Assembly: GCA_900316985.1 (NCBI GenBank)
Contig: ONFE01000012.1
Location: forward strand, 1-64,000
Source of the DNA: an uncultured Prevotellaceae bacterium
GTDB lineage: Bacteria > Bacteroidota > Bacteroidia > Bacteroidales > Bacteroidaceae
DNA: 64,000 bases
Reading direction: 5' to 3'
Made by a program: the position numbers and the translations under genes
Part shown: positions 13,339 through 22,467 of the stretch, piece after piece
Numbering within the stretch: position 1 is the stretch's first letter
Layout: each line of letters starts with the position of its first letter
The notes under the pieces: model-generated
What the model saw: the letters and a program-made list of their open reading frames with translations, nothing else
Told to the model about the DNA's origin: nothing
The model's database searches: none

Positions 13339-15390
13339 TTAATCATAAACATCTTCTTCTGGCCTATCTTCCTCGATGACGAGGTTATCGATGATGAAGT
13401 TCTGACGCTCCATGGTATTCTTGCCCATATAGTATTCGAGCAGCTTCTGCACCTGATCGGTTTTATGGAGTGTGACCTGCTCCAAACGGATGTCAGGACC
13501 GATGAAACCGGCAAACTCATCCGGAGAAATCTCTCCAAGACCCTTGAAACGGGTGATTTCCGGATCGGGACCTAACTCACTGATAGCTGTCAGGCGCTCC
13601 TCCTCACTGTAGCAGTAACGGGTAATAAAATCGCTCTTCTTTCCCCCCTGCTCGGCAATCTTGGCATCTTCAGCGGCTATCACCTTCTTGTTCTTAATCT
13701 TGGTACGACGGTTACGCACGCGGAAGAGTGGCGTCTGCAGCACATAGACATGGCCCTTCTTGATAAGGTCGGGGAAGAACTGCAAGAAGAAGGTGATAAT
13801 CAGGAGGCGGATATGCATACCATCCACATCGGCATCAGTGGCCACGATGACCTTATTGTAACGAAGCGAGTCGAGACCATCCTCAATGTCGAGGGCTGCC
13901 TGCAATAGATTAAACTCCTCATTCTCATAAACCACCTTTTTAGTGAGACCGAAAGTGTTGAGCGGCTTTCCGCGAAGTGAGAATACCGCCTGGGTATTCA
14001 CGTCACGGCTCTTGGTGATGGAACCGCTGGCAGAGTCACCTTCGGTGATGAAAATGCTGGATTCTTCCTTGCGTTCGTTCTTGACATCGCTGAAATGGAT
14101 ACGGCAATCGCGAAGTTTACGGTTATGTAGGTTTGCCTTCTTGGCACGCTCGCGAGCCAGTTTGGTCACACCGGCCATGGCCTTTCGCTCCCGTTCAGAA
14201 GAAGTAATCTTCTCGAGCATGGTGTCGGCAATCTCCGGATTCTTGTGCAGGAAATTGTCCACCTCCTGTTTGATGAAATCACCCACATATTTGTTCACCG
14301 ACACTCCGTCAGGACTCATGGTCAGCGAACCGAGTTTAATCTTGGTCTGACTTTCAAACATCGGTTCCTCCACATTGACGGCAATGGCCGCCACGATGCC
14401 GTTTCGGATATCCCCATACTCGAAGTTTTTGTTATAAAACTCCTTGATGGTCTTGGCAATATGCTCCTTGAAAGCACTCTGATGAGTGCCACCCTGCGTC
14501 GTATGCTGTCCATTCACGAACGAATAGTACTCCTCGCCATACTGATTGGAATGCGTGAAGGCTATCTCTATGTCCTCACCCTTCATGTGGATGATGGGAT
14601 ACATGGGGTCAGTGGTCATGGCATCGGTGAGCAGATCTTTCAGACCATTGCGTGAGATGATGCGCCGCCCGTTATACATAATAGCCAGACCGGTGTTCAG
14701 ATAAGTATAGTTGCGCAGCATCGTCTCCACGAAATCATCATGGAACTGATAATTCTTGAACAACGTGTTATCGGGTTCAAAGAAGATATAGGTGCCGCGC
14801 TCATCAGCGGTCTTTTCCGTCTTGTCACTGATGAGTTCACCGCGCTCGAACTTTGCCGTGCGCACTTTGCCATCGCGATAGGAGCGCACTTCGAAGCGCG
14901 AACTCAGGAAGTTAACAGCCTTGATACCCACACCATTCATACCTACGGATTTCTTGAACGCCTTGGAATCGTATTTTCCACCGGTATTCAACTGACTCAC
15001 GGCTTCAATCATCTTTTCCTGCGGAATGCCACGACCATAGTCACGGAGTGTCACGCGAAGGTTTTCATCGATATCGATCTCGATGCGCTTGCCCTCATTC
15101 ATGCGGAACTCATCAATAGAGTTGTCGATGGCCTCCTTGAGCAGCACATAGATACCGTCCTCGGAATGGGATCCGTCGCCCAAACGACCGATATACATAC
15201 CTGGACGGGTACGGATATGTTCAATATCGGAAAGATGACGGATACTGGAGGCATCGTATTCGGTAGAAGAAGAACCAGCAAGCCCATCGGACCCACCGGA
15301 CCCACCCCTGCCCTCCCTATAAGGGAGGGAGTTGTTACTCTCAGCATTTTCCGCTGCCATGCTTTGTCTCTCTATATCTTCTTTTGCCAT
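13339..15390 (-). CDS. parE: DNA topoisomerase IV subunit B
   Basis: This 683-residue type IIA topoisomerase ATPase subunit decatenates chromosomes together with ParA/ParC-type partner, not present here. It has the GHKL ATPase ([18 protein letters not shown]), transducer domain, TOPRIM ([18 protein letters not shown]) and C-terminal tail. The start is placed at ATG 15390 (MAKEDIE); an upstream TTG would add 22 unlikely residues. The N-terminal extension contains [16 protein letters not shown] (residues 20-35), encoded by a GC-rich palindromic element. The rest matches the family in order and length. ParE rather than GyrB is inferred from the length and sequence type. Confidence 0.85.
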   Translation of the reverse strand: MAKEDIERQSMAAENAESNNSLPYREGRGGSGGSDGLAGSSSTEYDASSIRHLSDIEHIRTRPGMYIGRLGDGSHSEDGIYVLLKEAIDNSIDEFRMNEGKRIEIDIDENLRVTLRDYGRGIPQEKMIEAVSQLNTGGKYDSKAFKKSVGMNGVGIKAVNFLSSRFEVRSYRDGKVRTAKFERGELISDKTEKTADERGTYIFFEPDNTLFKNYQFHDDFVETMLRNYTYLNTGLAIMYNGRRIISRNGLKDLLTDAMTTDPMYPIIHMKGEDIEIAFTHSNQYGEEYYSFVNGQHTTQGGTHQSAFKEHIAKTIKEFYNKNFEYGDIRNGIVAAIAVNVEEPMFESQTKIKLGSLTMSPDGVSVNKYVGDFIKQEVDNFLHKNPEIADTMLEKITSSERERKAMAGVTKLARERAKKANLHNRKLRDCRIHFSDVKNERKEESSIFITEGDSASGSITKSRDVNTQAVFSLRGKPLNTFGLTKKVVYENEEFNLLQAALDIEDGLDSLRYNKVIVATDADVDGMHIRLLIITFFLQFFPDLIKKGHVYVLQTPLFRVRNRRTKIKNKKVIAAEDAKIAEQGGKKSDFITRYCYSEEERLTAISELGPDPEITRFKGLGEISPDEFAGFIGPDIRLEQVTLHKTDQVQKLLEYYMGKNTMERQNFIIDNLVIEEDRPEEDVYD
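15300..15333. repeat. GC-rich palindromic element inside parE
   Basis: CCCACCCCTGCCCTCCC followed by AGGGAGGG forms a hairpin and encodes part of the low-complexity N-terminus of ParE. An inverted copy is intergenic at 15506-15540 and relatives are at 18.3-18.9 and 35.25 kb. Confidence 0.8.
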
Positions 15391-15505
15391 ATTATTAATT
15401 TCAGGTTTATCAACTCCGTTGATGATTTTCTTCACGACTCGGCATAGATTGAACAAATTCTCTCTATGCGCTCGCTGCTATGAAAATTCAGGTTTAAAAC
15501 TTTTT

Positions 15506-15540
15506 ACCCCCTCCCTTTTAGGGAGGGCAGGGGTGGGTCT
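15506..15540. repeat. GC-rich palindromic element between parE and the GNAT gene
   Basis: CCCCCTCCC, TTTT, then GGGAGGGCAGGGGTGGG is nearly the reverse complement of the element at 15300-15333. It abuts the end of the downstream-facing GNAT gene and could also act as a terminator hairpin. Confidence 0.8.
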
Positions 15541-15541
15541 C

Positions 15542-16684
15542 TTATATCTCTTTCTTATAACTCCTCAACCTCCTGTGATAGTTGGCCTCAAGATACTGCC
15601 ACTGGCCCAGCATATGCTCATTGGTTTCCATCTGCGGCATTGCTTCAGCCCACTTGAACCCATAACGGATATACTGCTGAATGAGGTCGTTGAAAATAAG
15701 CGCATTGGCACCCTTGCCCCGGTATTCGGGTACAACGCCGATGAGCAGCATATCGACCGTATCTGCATGATGCCATTTGATGGCATCGAGCATACCTATC
15801 CATCCAAAAGGAAACAGGCGGCCGTTTTTCAGTTTGCGTTGTGCCTTGGAGAGCGAAGGGAAAGTGATGCCGAAACCTACCATCTTGTTGTTCTGGCTGG
15901 CATCAACGATGATGCTCACCAAGTTTAGGTCGGCAATGCGGATATACTGGTCGACGAGTTGGTCCACCTTTCGCTCACCCAAAGAGGCAAACCCATAAAG
16001 GTTGCCATAACAGACATTGAGCATCTGGAAAACCTCGCGTCCATAGCCTTCTTTCATCAGTTCCTTTCGGGAGAGTTTGTGTACCTTGAGATTATAACGT
16101 CGGCCTACCATTTCTGCAATCTTGCCGAACTTTTCAGGTACAGCCTCGGGCACTTTCACCTGGCACTGCACCCAGTCGTTGTCTTTCTCGAATCCACCTA
16201 TCTGCTCCATATGACGGGGATAGTAGGAATAGTTATAGTTGGCATAGGCTGTGGAATACTCGCTGAATCCTTCGATAAGCATACCTTCACGGTCGGTGTC
16301 GGCAAATCCCATCGGTCCTATCATCGAATCCATGCCACGCTCCCGTCCCCACTCTTCAACTTTTAGAAGTAAAGCCTTCGACACCTCGATGTCATCCACA
16401 AAATCGAACCAGCCAAAGCGGACCTCATTCTTCTTCCAGCGCTCATTAGCCTTATGGTTGATGATGGCGGCCACACGTCCTACAGGTTTTCCATCCCGAT
16501 AGGCCATGAAATAGTCGGCCTCACAATCGTCGAATGAGGCATTCTTGTCTTTGCTGAGTGTGAACATCTCATCACTATAGAGATAAGGCACGTCATTCTC
16601 ATCGTCACGATACAAGTCATAGCGGAACTGGATGAACTCCTTCAGTCCCTTTTTGTCCAGAATCTTTTTAATCTCTATCATCAC
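15542..16684 (-). CDS. GNAT-like N-acetyltransferase superfamily protein (paralogue A)
   Basis: This 380-residue soluble protein contains two acetyltransferase-like segments. VGRVAAIINHKANE near the N-terminus and PEYRGKGANALIF near the C-terminus resemble the acetyl-CoA-binding region. The substrate is unknown. It is strongly similar along its length to the gene immediately upstream, so the two arose by tandem duplication. Its start overlaps the end of that gene by 17 nt. ATG 16684 is used, with the adjacent second Met equally possible. Confidence 0.75.
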   Translation of the reverse strand: MMIEIKKILDKKGLKEFIQFRYDLYRDDENDVPYLYSDEMFTLSKDKNASFDDCEADYFMAYRDGKPVGRVAAIINHKANERWKKNEVRFGWFDFVDDIEVSKALLLKVEEWGRERGMDSMIGPMGFADTDREGMLIEGFSEYSTAYANYNYSYYPRHMEQIGGFEKDNDWVQCQVKVPEAVPEKFGKIAEMVGRRYNLKVHKLSRKELMKEGYGREVFQMLNVCYGNLYGFASLGERKVDQLVDQYIRIADLNLVSIIVDASQNNKMVGFGITFPSLSKAQRKLKNGRLFPFGWIGMLDAIKWHHADTVDMLLIGVVPEYRGKGANALIFNDLIQQYIRYGFKWAEAMPQMETNEHMLGQWQYLEANYHRRLRSYKKEI

Positions 16685-17828
16685 TAATCTTCTTTATATA
16701 GCAGCGGCGGCTCTTATGATGAATGGGGTTCAGGGGACCCCACTGGCTTTGCACTTTCTCGTTGGTTTCCATCTCCACCTGAGTTTCACCCCATTCGATA
16801 CCATATTTCTGGTAGACGGGGATCAGGTCTGAGAACACCAGGGCATTGGCACCTTTGGCTCTGTATTCTGGTTTGATGGCTATCAGCATCAAATCCACGA
16901 TATTCGTCTTTCCGAATTTCAAGGCCTGCAGGACATGCCACCAGCCAAAGGGAAGCAAACGACCACGACGGCATTTCTTCACGGCATGAGATAGCGACGG
17001 GATGGTGATGGCAATACCGATCAGCTCGTCATTGTTGTTACTGTCAATGACACCCGTCACAAAATCAAAATGAACAAGAGGCATCCACATATCGAGATAC
17101 TGCCGTATCTGGCGGGGCGTCATTTCAGAATAGCCATAGAGGTCCTTGAAACTCTCATTAACCAATTCGAACATCTTCTGTCCATAGCCACCCTGATAGA
17201 CCATCTTCCTGGTAAACTTGATGGTATGCAGATTATAGCGGCTTTCCACCACACGGGCTACCTTTGTGTACTTCTCTGGAATCTCCTTGGGCACGATGAG
17301 TTTGTATTCCACATAGTCGTTGTCTTTCTCGAATCCGCCCAGCTTCTCCATGTGCTCGGGGTAATAGGGATAGTTGTAGATGGTGGCCATGGTACCCAAC
17401 TGGTCATAGCCCCAAGTCAGCATCCCTTCTGGATCCATATCCGTAAAACCTAACGGTCCTGCAATCTCCGTCATTCCCTTTGAACGCCCGTAGTCTTCCA
17501 CAGCCTTCAGCAAAGCGGCAGAGACTTCAAGATCGTCCACAAAGTCAATCCATCCAAAACGGACTGTCTTGCGCTGCCATTTCTCGTTGGCTCGGTTATT
17601 GATGATAGCGGCCACGCGCCCTACCAGCTTACCGTCTTTATAAGCCAGGTAATACTCAGCCTCGCAGAATTCAAAGGCTGCATTCTTGTCCTTGTCAAAT
17701 GTGTTACATTCATCAGAGTATAGATTGGGGACATCATACTCATTACCTGCATAAAGGTCATAGTGGAAGTCTATGAAAGTTTTCAGATCCTTCTTGGATT
17801 CTACTTTTTTAATCTCTACTAATGCCAT
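16668..17828 (-). CDS. GNAT-like N-acetyltransferase superfamily protein (paralogue B)
   Basis: This 386-residue protein is a paralogue of the following gene, sharing blocks such as VGRVAAII and PEYRAKGANALVF. The latter fits the acetyl-CoA pyrophosphate-binding loop of GNAT enzymes. It has no signal peptide. It is the first gene of the pair, with a TACTTTTG -7 box 29 nt upstream of its ATG. The pair's overlap suggests coupled translation and perhaps a heteromeric product; that is inference. Confidence 0.75.
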   Translation of the reverse strand: MALVEIKKVESKKDLKTFIDFHYDLYAGNEYDVPNLYSDECNTFDKDKNAAFEFCEAEYYLAYKDGKLVGRVAAIINNRANEKWQRKTVRFGWIDFVDDLEVSAALLKAVEDYGRSKGMTEIAGPLGFTDMDPEGMLTWGYDQLGTMATIYNYPYYPEHMEKLGGFEKDNDYVEYKLIVPKEIPEKYTKVARVVESRYNLHTIKFTRKMVYQGGYGQKMFELVNESFKDLYGYSEMTPRQIRQYLDMWMPLVHFDFVTGVIDSNNNDELIGIAITIPSLSHAVKKCRRGRLLPFGWWHVLQALKFGKTNIVDLMLIAIKPEYRAKGANALVFSDLIPVYQKYGIEWGETQVEMETNEKVQSQWGPLNPIHHKSRRCYIKKISDDRD

Positions 17829-17856
17829 ACGCTTATGATTAATTCAATTATTCTTG

Positions 17857-17864
17857 CAAAAGTA
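17857..17864 (-). promoter_or_regulatory. -7 box TACTTTTG for the GNAT pair
   Basis: TACTTTTG on the minus strand lies 28 nt before ATG 17828, matching the Bacteroidetes TAnnTTTG consensus. Confidence 0.55.
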
Positions 17865-17902
17865 CGAAAAAACAACGAGTTTCCCTAAAAATAGACTTGT
17901 TT

Positions 17903-19159
17903 TTAAACTTTTTTGGAGAACAGCAAGAGATGTTCTTTCTCGGCCGTAGTGGTAGCGAAAAGGTATATGTCACCTCCATCGGCCATTTTTAGGCGTTTTC
18001 GTAATTCCGCCACAGATAACGGGAAATTGCGTACGGCAATATTGGCCTTGCTGATTCCCTGAAGGTTTTCCCTCAGGGCTTTCTTGTTCATTGATGATAC
18101 TGCCGTTATCTGGAATATACGGCCGGGAAAGTCTTTTTTCAGCGATTCCGAGACAAAGAGATGACTGTTGGGGGCAATGGGATTTACGCCGAAACGCTCT
18201 GCCAATTCATCAAAGCAGCCTGCCTTCATCAAACTGGCATTGGGCTCGTAAAGGTAGAGACCCCTCCTCACCTCCCATAAAGGGGAGGAATGATTTGATG
18301 ATAAGGAAATATTATCAAAATCAAACTCCTCTATTCCCCCACGGCTCAGAAGATTCACACAACAGACTTTGGTGCGCCTTGTCTCCTGATCCTTGCCGCT
18401 TGCTCCTCGAAGCATCAGCAACAACTCCTTGCATTCGTTATCCACACTGACGATATGAACCTCTTGGACTTCCCCTAATTCTTCAACGGCTTTGTGCCAA
18501 TCGAGCATGGGCGAGAGTTTCACCATCACGATATTGGCTTTCTCCAAGAGCAAATCTTTCAAAGCCACCACATCCGGCGTACAATCGCTGATGGCATAAG
18601 TCTTCTTTCCATGAATGTCGCGGCGGGCAGGATCAAGATAGATAAGGTGCCCCCCTCCCTCGGGAGGGGACGGAGGAGGGGTTATTGTTTTCAGATATTC
18701 AACGCCATCTCCACAAACTATCTCGGCATTTTCTAAACCTAACAGAGGGAAGTTGTGACGGGCTATCTCACACAGTTCGGGATTACGCTCCACATAGACA
18801 GCCTTCTGAAAACCTCGCGCCATATACGAGAAATCCACACCAAAGCCGCCGGTAAGGTCAATCAGAGACCTCTCCCCCTCGGGGGAGTTGGAGGGGGATC
18901 GGAGGCCATCTACCACCTTTACCTTATATTTCGCCGTCTGTTCACTGGAACACTGCTCCATGGAAAGATGGGGTGGATAAATAATGCCGTCAGCAGCAGC
19001 CCACTCTGGCAACTTGGTGCATGCAGACTGCCATCCACTTATCTGGTCAAGTGCCCAAGCGATATCCACATTCTTTCCCTGGGCTCCTTTCAGTGCCAAC
19101 TGGCGGACATCCCCTTCACGGTTCTCCCGTACAAAATCTATCGATTCCTGATTTCTCAT
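17903..19159 (-). CDS. THUMP-like class I SAM-dependent methyltransferase
   Basis: This 418-residue protein has a Rossmann methyltransferase core: the AdoMet motif DLTGGFGVDFS, then YVERNPELCEIA, and the catalytic-type DPARRD. A C-terminal THUMP-like region follows. It is probably an RNA methyltransferase; the target is not known. The start is ATG 19159 (MRNQES); the TTG at 19168 would lie inside the -7 box. Three in-frame GC-rich palindromic elements add SNSPEGER, PPPSPPEGGG and SSPLWEVRRG to the protein, all in likely surface loops. Confidence 0.8.
   Translation of the reverse strand: MRNQESIDFVRENREGDVRQLALKGAQGKNVDIAWALDQISGWQSACTKLPEWAAADGIIYPPHLSMEQCSSEQTAKYKVKVVDGLRSPSNSPEGERSLIDLTGGFGVDFSYMARGFQKAVYVERNPELCEIARHNFPLLGLENAEIVCGDGVEYLKTITPPPSPPEGGGHLIYLDPARRDIHGKKTYAISDCTPDVVALKDLLLEKANIVMVKLSPMLDWHKAVEELGEVQEVHIVSVDNECKELLLMLRGASGKDQETRRTKVCCVNLLSRGGIEEFDFDNISLSSNHSSPLWEVRRGLYLYEPNASLMKAGCFDELAERFGVNPIAPNSHLFVSESLKKDFPGRIFQITAVSSMNKKALRENLQGISKANIAVRNFPLSVAELRKRLKMADGGDIYLFATTTAEKEHLLLFSKKV
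18260..18291. repeat. GC-rich palindromic element 1 in the methyltransferase gene
   Basis: CCCCTCCTCACCTCCC followed by AAAGGGGAGG forms a hairpin and is translated in frame as SSPLWEVRRG. Confidence 0.75.
18649..18684. repeat. GC-rich palindromic element 2 in the methyltransferase gene
   Basis: CCCCCCTCCCTCGGGAGGGG forms a tight hairpin, followed by GGAGGAGGGG. It is translated in frame as PPPSPPEGGG, just before the catalytic DPARRD motif. Confidence 0.75.
18867..18900. repeat. GC-rich palindromic element 3 in the methyltransferase gene
   Basis: CTCCCCCTCGGGGGAG, then GGAGGGGGA, is translated in frame as SNSPEGER directly upstream of the AdoMet-binding motif. Confidence 0.75.
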
Positions 19160-19165
19160 CGGTTG

Positions 19166-19173
19166 CAAAGATA
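19166..19173 (-). promoter_or_regulatory. -7 box 6 nt from the methyltransferase start codon
   Basis: TATCTTTG on the minus strand is separated by 6 nt from ATG 19159. This predicts a leaderless or nearly leaderless mRNA. Confidence 0.5.
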
Positions 19174-19178
19174 AGAAT

Positions 19179-19210
19179 AAAAGTGAAAAGTGAAGAGTGA
19201 AGAGTGAAGA
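19179..19210. repeat. Tandem GTGAAGA tract
   Basis: About four copies of GTGAAGA or GTGAAAA lie in the divergent promoter region between the methyltransferase and EEP genes. The unit is the same as in the element inside the lacZ-type gene. Confidence 0.7.
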
Positions 19211-19259
19211 ATTTTACTATTTTACCCCTTTACTATTTTACCTTTTTACCTTTTTTTCT

Positions 19260-19267
19260 TATCTTTG
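19260..19267 (+). promoter_or_regulatory. -7 box TATCTTTG for the EEP gene
   Basis: TATCTTTG lies 30 nt before ATG 19298, after a T-rich tract. Confidence 0.6.
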
Positions 19268-19297
19268 CAGCATTAATCATTAAAAACATCTCTTTCT

Positions 19298-20254
19298 ATG
19301 GCTACAATTTATGACCCCTTACCAGCGGAAGTTTTAGAGAACCTTGAGATCCTATGTGCTGACCTTGATGAAAAGATTCCTTCAAAAGAGCTGGATCGAA
19401 ACCTCTTGATTGCTTCGTGGAACATCCGTGGTTTTGGAAACCTTACCCGAAAATGGTGGAGTGATGAAAAAGATTCACCACGCCGCGACTTGCACAGCAT
19501 CTATTGTATTGCTGAAATCCTGAGTCGGTTCGATGTGATTGCCATACAAGAAGTAAAAGCCAACCTGCGGGCATTGCGCGACACGTTGAAACTGCTCGGT
19601 GACCACTGGTCCATGATTCTCACCGATACCAATAAGAGCGATTCGGGCAACGATGAGCGTATGGCCTATCTCTTCGATACCCGACGCGTGAATCTTTCCG
19701 GCCTTGCTGGTGAGATTGTGATTCCCAACGAATGGGTAAACGATCCCGAAAAGGTTATCCGGGAGCAGTTTGTACGTTCACCTTATGCGGTGAGTTTCCG
19801 CTCCAACGACAAAACTTTCATCCTCGTCACCGTTCACATCAAATATGGCAAGAAAGCAGAGGACCGTGAAACGGAAATCCATGGCATTGCCAAATGGCTT
19901 TCGGAATGGGCCTCTGACGTCAACGCCTACGACCAGAACCTGATTGTACTCGGTGACTTCAACATTGAGAAACGCGGGGACTTCCTCGACAAGACATTCC
20001 TTTCGGAAGGTCTCTTTGTGCCCGAGGAATTGCAGACCCTTTCACGCTCCATCTTCGATGAAACTAAGTATTACGACCAAATAGCATGGTTCAACACCAC
20101 AGATAAGAATCGTCCGAAACTCTCACTTGATTTCATGGGAGCGGGCAACTACGACTTCGTGAAGACTGCCATGGTGAACAGGGGGCTCACCAAACAGAAA
20201 CTCTCCTTCATGATTTCCGACCACTACCCCCTTTGGGCGAACTTCAAACTATAA
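19298..20254 (+). CDS. Endonuclease/exonuclease/phosphatase (EEP) family protein
   Basis: This 318-residue protein has the ordered EEP motifs: SWNIRGFG with the metal-site Asn, IQEVK with the metal-binding Glu, VTVHIKYG, the GDFNIE catalytic segment, and the C-terminal SDHYPLW with catalytic Asp-His. There is no signal peptide, so it acts in the cytoplasm. The substrate could be DNA, RNA or a phosphoester; the sequence does not decide. Its stop codon at 20252-20254 abuts the converging prolyl oligopeptidase stop with no gap, and no hairpin terminator lies between them. Confidence 0.85.
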   Translation: MATIYDPLPAEVLENLEILCADLDEKIPSKELDRNLLIASWNIRGFGNLTRKWWSDEKDSPRRDLHSIYCIAEILSRFDVIAIQEVKANLRALRDTLKLLGDHWSMILTDTNKSDSGNDERMAYLFDTRRVNLSGLAGEIVIPNEWVNDPEKVIREQFVRSPYAVSFRSNDKTFILVTVHIKYGKKAEDRETEIHGIAKWLSEWASDVNAYDQNLIVLGDFNIEKRGDFLDKTFLSEGLFVPEELQTLSRSIFDETKYYDQIAWFNTTDKNRPKLSLDFMGAGNYDFVKTAMVNRGLTKQKLSFMISDHYPLWANFKL

Positions 20255-22351
20255 TCACTTCATACCCATTTCATACATCAGGAAGCCATAGATGTCGGCT
20301 TGCTCCTCCAGCACCTTTGCCAAAGGCTTTCCCGCACCATGGCCTGCCTTGGAATCGATGCGGATGAGTGTGGGAGAACTGCCTGCCTGACAAGCCTGAA
20401 GCGTGGCGGCAAACTTAAATGAATGGGCAGGAACCACACGGTCGTCATGGTCGGCGGTCGTAACAAGTGTGGATGGATAGTTGGTTCCAGGCTTCAGATT
20501 GTGGAGAGGGGAATAGCCTCGCAGGTATTCGAACATCTCGCGGGAATCTTCCGAAGTGCCATAATCAGGAGCCCAGTTCCACCCGATGGTGAACTTATGG
20601 TAGCGCAACATGTCCATCACACCTACCTGCGGGATACAGACACGGTAAAGATCGGGGCGTTGGGTCATACAGGCACCCACCAACAATCCGCCGTTGGAAC
20701 CACCCTGAATGGCCAGCTTCTGTGAAGACGTGTATTTCTGGGCAATCAGATACTCAGCCGCCGCGATGAAATCATCGAAGACATTCTGCTTCTGCATCTT
20801 CGTGCCGGCAATATGCCATTCCTCGCCATACTCCGAGCCTCCACGCAGATTCACCATAGCATAGATGCCGCCCTTTTCCAGGAACGGGATACGCATGGCC
20901 GAGAACGAAGGGGTCAATGAGATATTGAAACCACCATAGCCATAGAGCAACACGGGATTCTTCCCATTGCGCTTCATTCCTTTTTTGTAGGTAATGAACA
21001 TCGGGACACGCGTGCCGTCCTTGCTCTTGAAGAACAGTTGCTCGGTGGTGTAGTCACTAAGTTTGAAGTTAACTTTCGGGGCCGACAAGACAGTGCTCTC
21101 ATTGCGATCGAAATCATAGCGATAGACCGTACCGGGCACAGTAAACGACGAGAAAGAATAGAAGCATTCGGGCTCATCCTTTTGTCCGCTGAACCCTGCG
21201 GAGCCGACACCGGGCAACTTGATCTCACGTTCACGCTTTCCGTTCATATCATAGACATAGGCGTGGGTAGAGGCATCCTCAGTGTAGCAGACCACCATAC
21301 GGCCACCGATAAAACTCACATCCTCAATCACATGGGCTCCTTCCGGAAGGAAAGTCTTCCAATCTTTCATCCCCGGACGGTGGATATCGGCCACCATCAC
21401 CTGGCTCTTGGGGGCATTCCAGTTGGTGTAGATATAAATCTTGTCACCGTCGGTATTCACCGAACCGCACTCATACTTCATATTGTCGGTCATCTGAATA
21501 AACTGCGAACCAGGCACGCGAAGGTCACGCACATAGAGGTTGTTACCGGCATCCTCACCACTCTCCGACAGGAACATCATCGTCTCTTCCTTATTCACGT
21601 CAACACCATAAAAACGCTGGGGATGAGCCGGATTCTGATAGAAGAGCACATCCTCTCTTTGCGGAGTACCCATCCGGTGGTAATATATCTTATGGCCTTC
21701 GTTCATATTGGAGAACTCCTTGCCTTCCACCGGGGCATCATAGGCCGAATAATAAAAGCCGTCACCCTGCCAGGCGGCCCCGGAGAACTTTGCCCATTCG
21801 ATATGGTCGGGAAGCAACTGACCCGTCTGGGCATCCATCACATAGAACTCCTGCCAATCACTGCCACTTCGAGAAATGGCATAGGCCGCATATTTCCCGT
21901 TGTGAGAGAACCATACGCCCTTGAGTGCCACCGTACCGTCATTGGAAAGGCGGTTCGGGTCAAGGAATACACGCTGTGCTCCTCCCAACTCATCCATCAC
22001 GTAAAGCACACTCTGGTTTTGCAAACCGTTGTTCTTATAGACATACCAGCGCCCATGTCTTTTGAAAGGTGTGCCTATCTTCTCATAATTGCTTACTTCC
22101 TTCAGTCGCTTCAGCAGTTTTCCGCGGAAAGGAATCTTCTGCAGATAGGCATTGGTAACCTTATTCTCAGCCTCCACCCACTGGGCTGTTGCCGCAGAGG
22201 TGTCGTTTTCCAACCAACGGTAAGGGTCGGCCACTTTCACCCCGAAATACTCATCAACAGTATTGTCTTTAGGTGTATCGGGATAATTTACCTGAGCTTG
22301 AGCGGAAAGAACTGAAAAAGTTGTCATCAAAACGAAGTTTTTTTTGTTCAT
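20255..22351 (-). CDS. Prolyl oligopeptidase, S9A family
   Basis: This 698-residue exported protein has a signal peptide (to about AQAQ20), a seven-bladed propeller (about 80-430) and an alpha/beta-hydrolase domain. The catalytic triad is Ser552 in QGGSNGGLL, Asp637 in DHDDRVVP and His671 in AGHGAGK. It should cut short peptides after proline in the periplasm. Length and motif order are normal. It converges on the EEP gene with zero gap, and has a TACATTTG -7 box 27 nt upstream. Confidence 0.92.
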   Translation of the reverse strand: MNKKNFVLMTTFSVLSAQAQVNYPDTPKDNTVDEYFGVKVADPYRWLENDTSAATAQWVEAENKVTNAYLQKIPFRGKLLKRLKEVSNYEKIGTPFKRHGRWYVYKNNGLQNQSVLYVMDELGGAQRVFLDPNRLSNDGTVALKGVWFSHNGKYAAYAISRSGSDWQEFYVMDAQTGQLLPDHIEWAKFSGAAWQGDGFYYSAYDAPVEGKEFSNMNEGHKIYYHRMGTPQREDVLFYQNPAHPQRFYGVDVNKEETMMFLSESGEDAGNNLYVRDLRVPGSQFIQMTDNMKYECGSVNTDGDKIYIYTNWNAPKSQVMVADIHRPGMKDWKTFLPEGAHVIEDVSFIGGRMVVCYTEDASTHAYVYDMNGKREREIKLPGVGSAGFSGQKDEPECFYSFSSFTVPGTVYRYDFDRNESTVLSAPKVNFKLSDYTTEQLFFKSKDGTRVPMFITYKKGMKRNGKNPVLLYGYGGFNISLTPSFSAMRIPFLEKGGIYAMVNLRGGSEYGEEWHIAGTKMQKQNVFDDFIAAAEYLIAQKYTSSQKLAIQGGSNGGLLVGACMTQRPDLYRVCIPQVGVMDMLRYHKFTIGWNWAPDYGTSEDSREMFEYLRGYSPLHNLKPGTNYPSTLVTTADHDDRVVPAHSFKFAATLQACQAGSSPTLIRIDSKAGHGAGKPLAKVLEEQADIYGFLMYEMGMK

Positions 22352-22378
22352 AAGCCATTAAATCATTGAATTTGAGCA

Positions 22379-22386
22379 CAAATGTA
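22379..22386 (-). promoter_or_regulatory. -7 box TACATTTG for the prolyl oligopeptidase
   Basis: It lies 27 nt before ATG 22351 in the divergent intergenic space. Confidence 0.5.
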
Positions 22387-22391
22387 CAACA

Positions 22392-22426
22392 TAATTAAGA
22401 ATTATGAATTCAGAATTAAAAATTAT
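22392..22426. repeat. Tandem GAATTA-type tract
   Basis: Variants of AGAATTA are repeated between the two divergent promoters. A similar tract lies upstream of ruvB at 48774-48804. Confidence 0.5.
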
Positions 22427-22429
22427 TTT

Positions 22430-22437
22430 TATCTTTG
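22430..22437 (+). promoter_or_regulatory. -7 box TATCTTTG for the proline-rich membrane protein
   Basis: It lies 30 nt before ATG 22468. It overlaps the TTG that would otherwise start the longer frame, which argues for the ATG. Confidence 0.6.
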
Positions 22438-22467
22438 CAACGAAATTTTACTTTTTACGCCCCAAAA

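Noticed and set aside
15391-15456. A TTG start giving ParE 22 more residues
   Set aside because: The extra residues ([11 protein letters not shown]) are unlike the family, and ATG 15390 gives the expected start.
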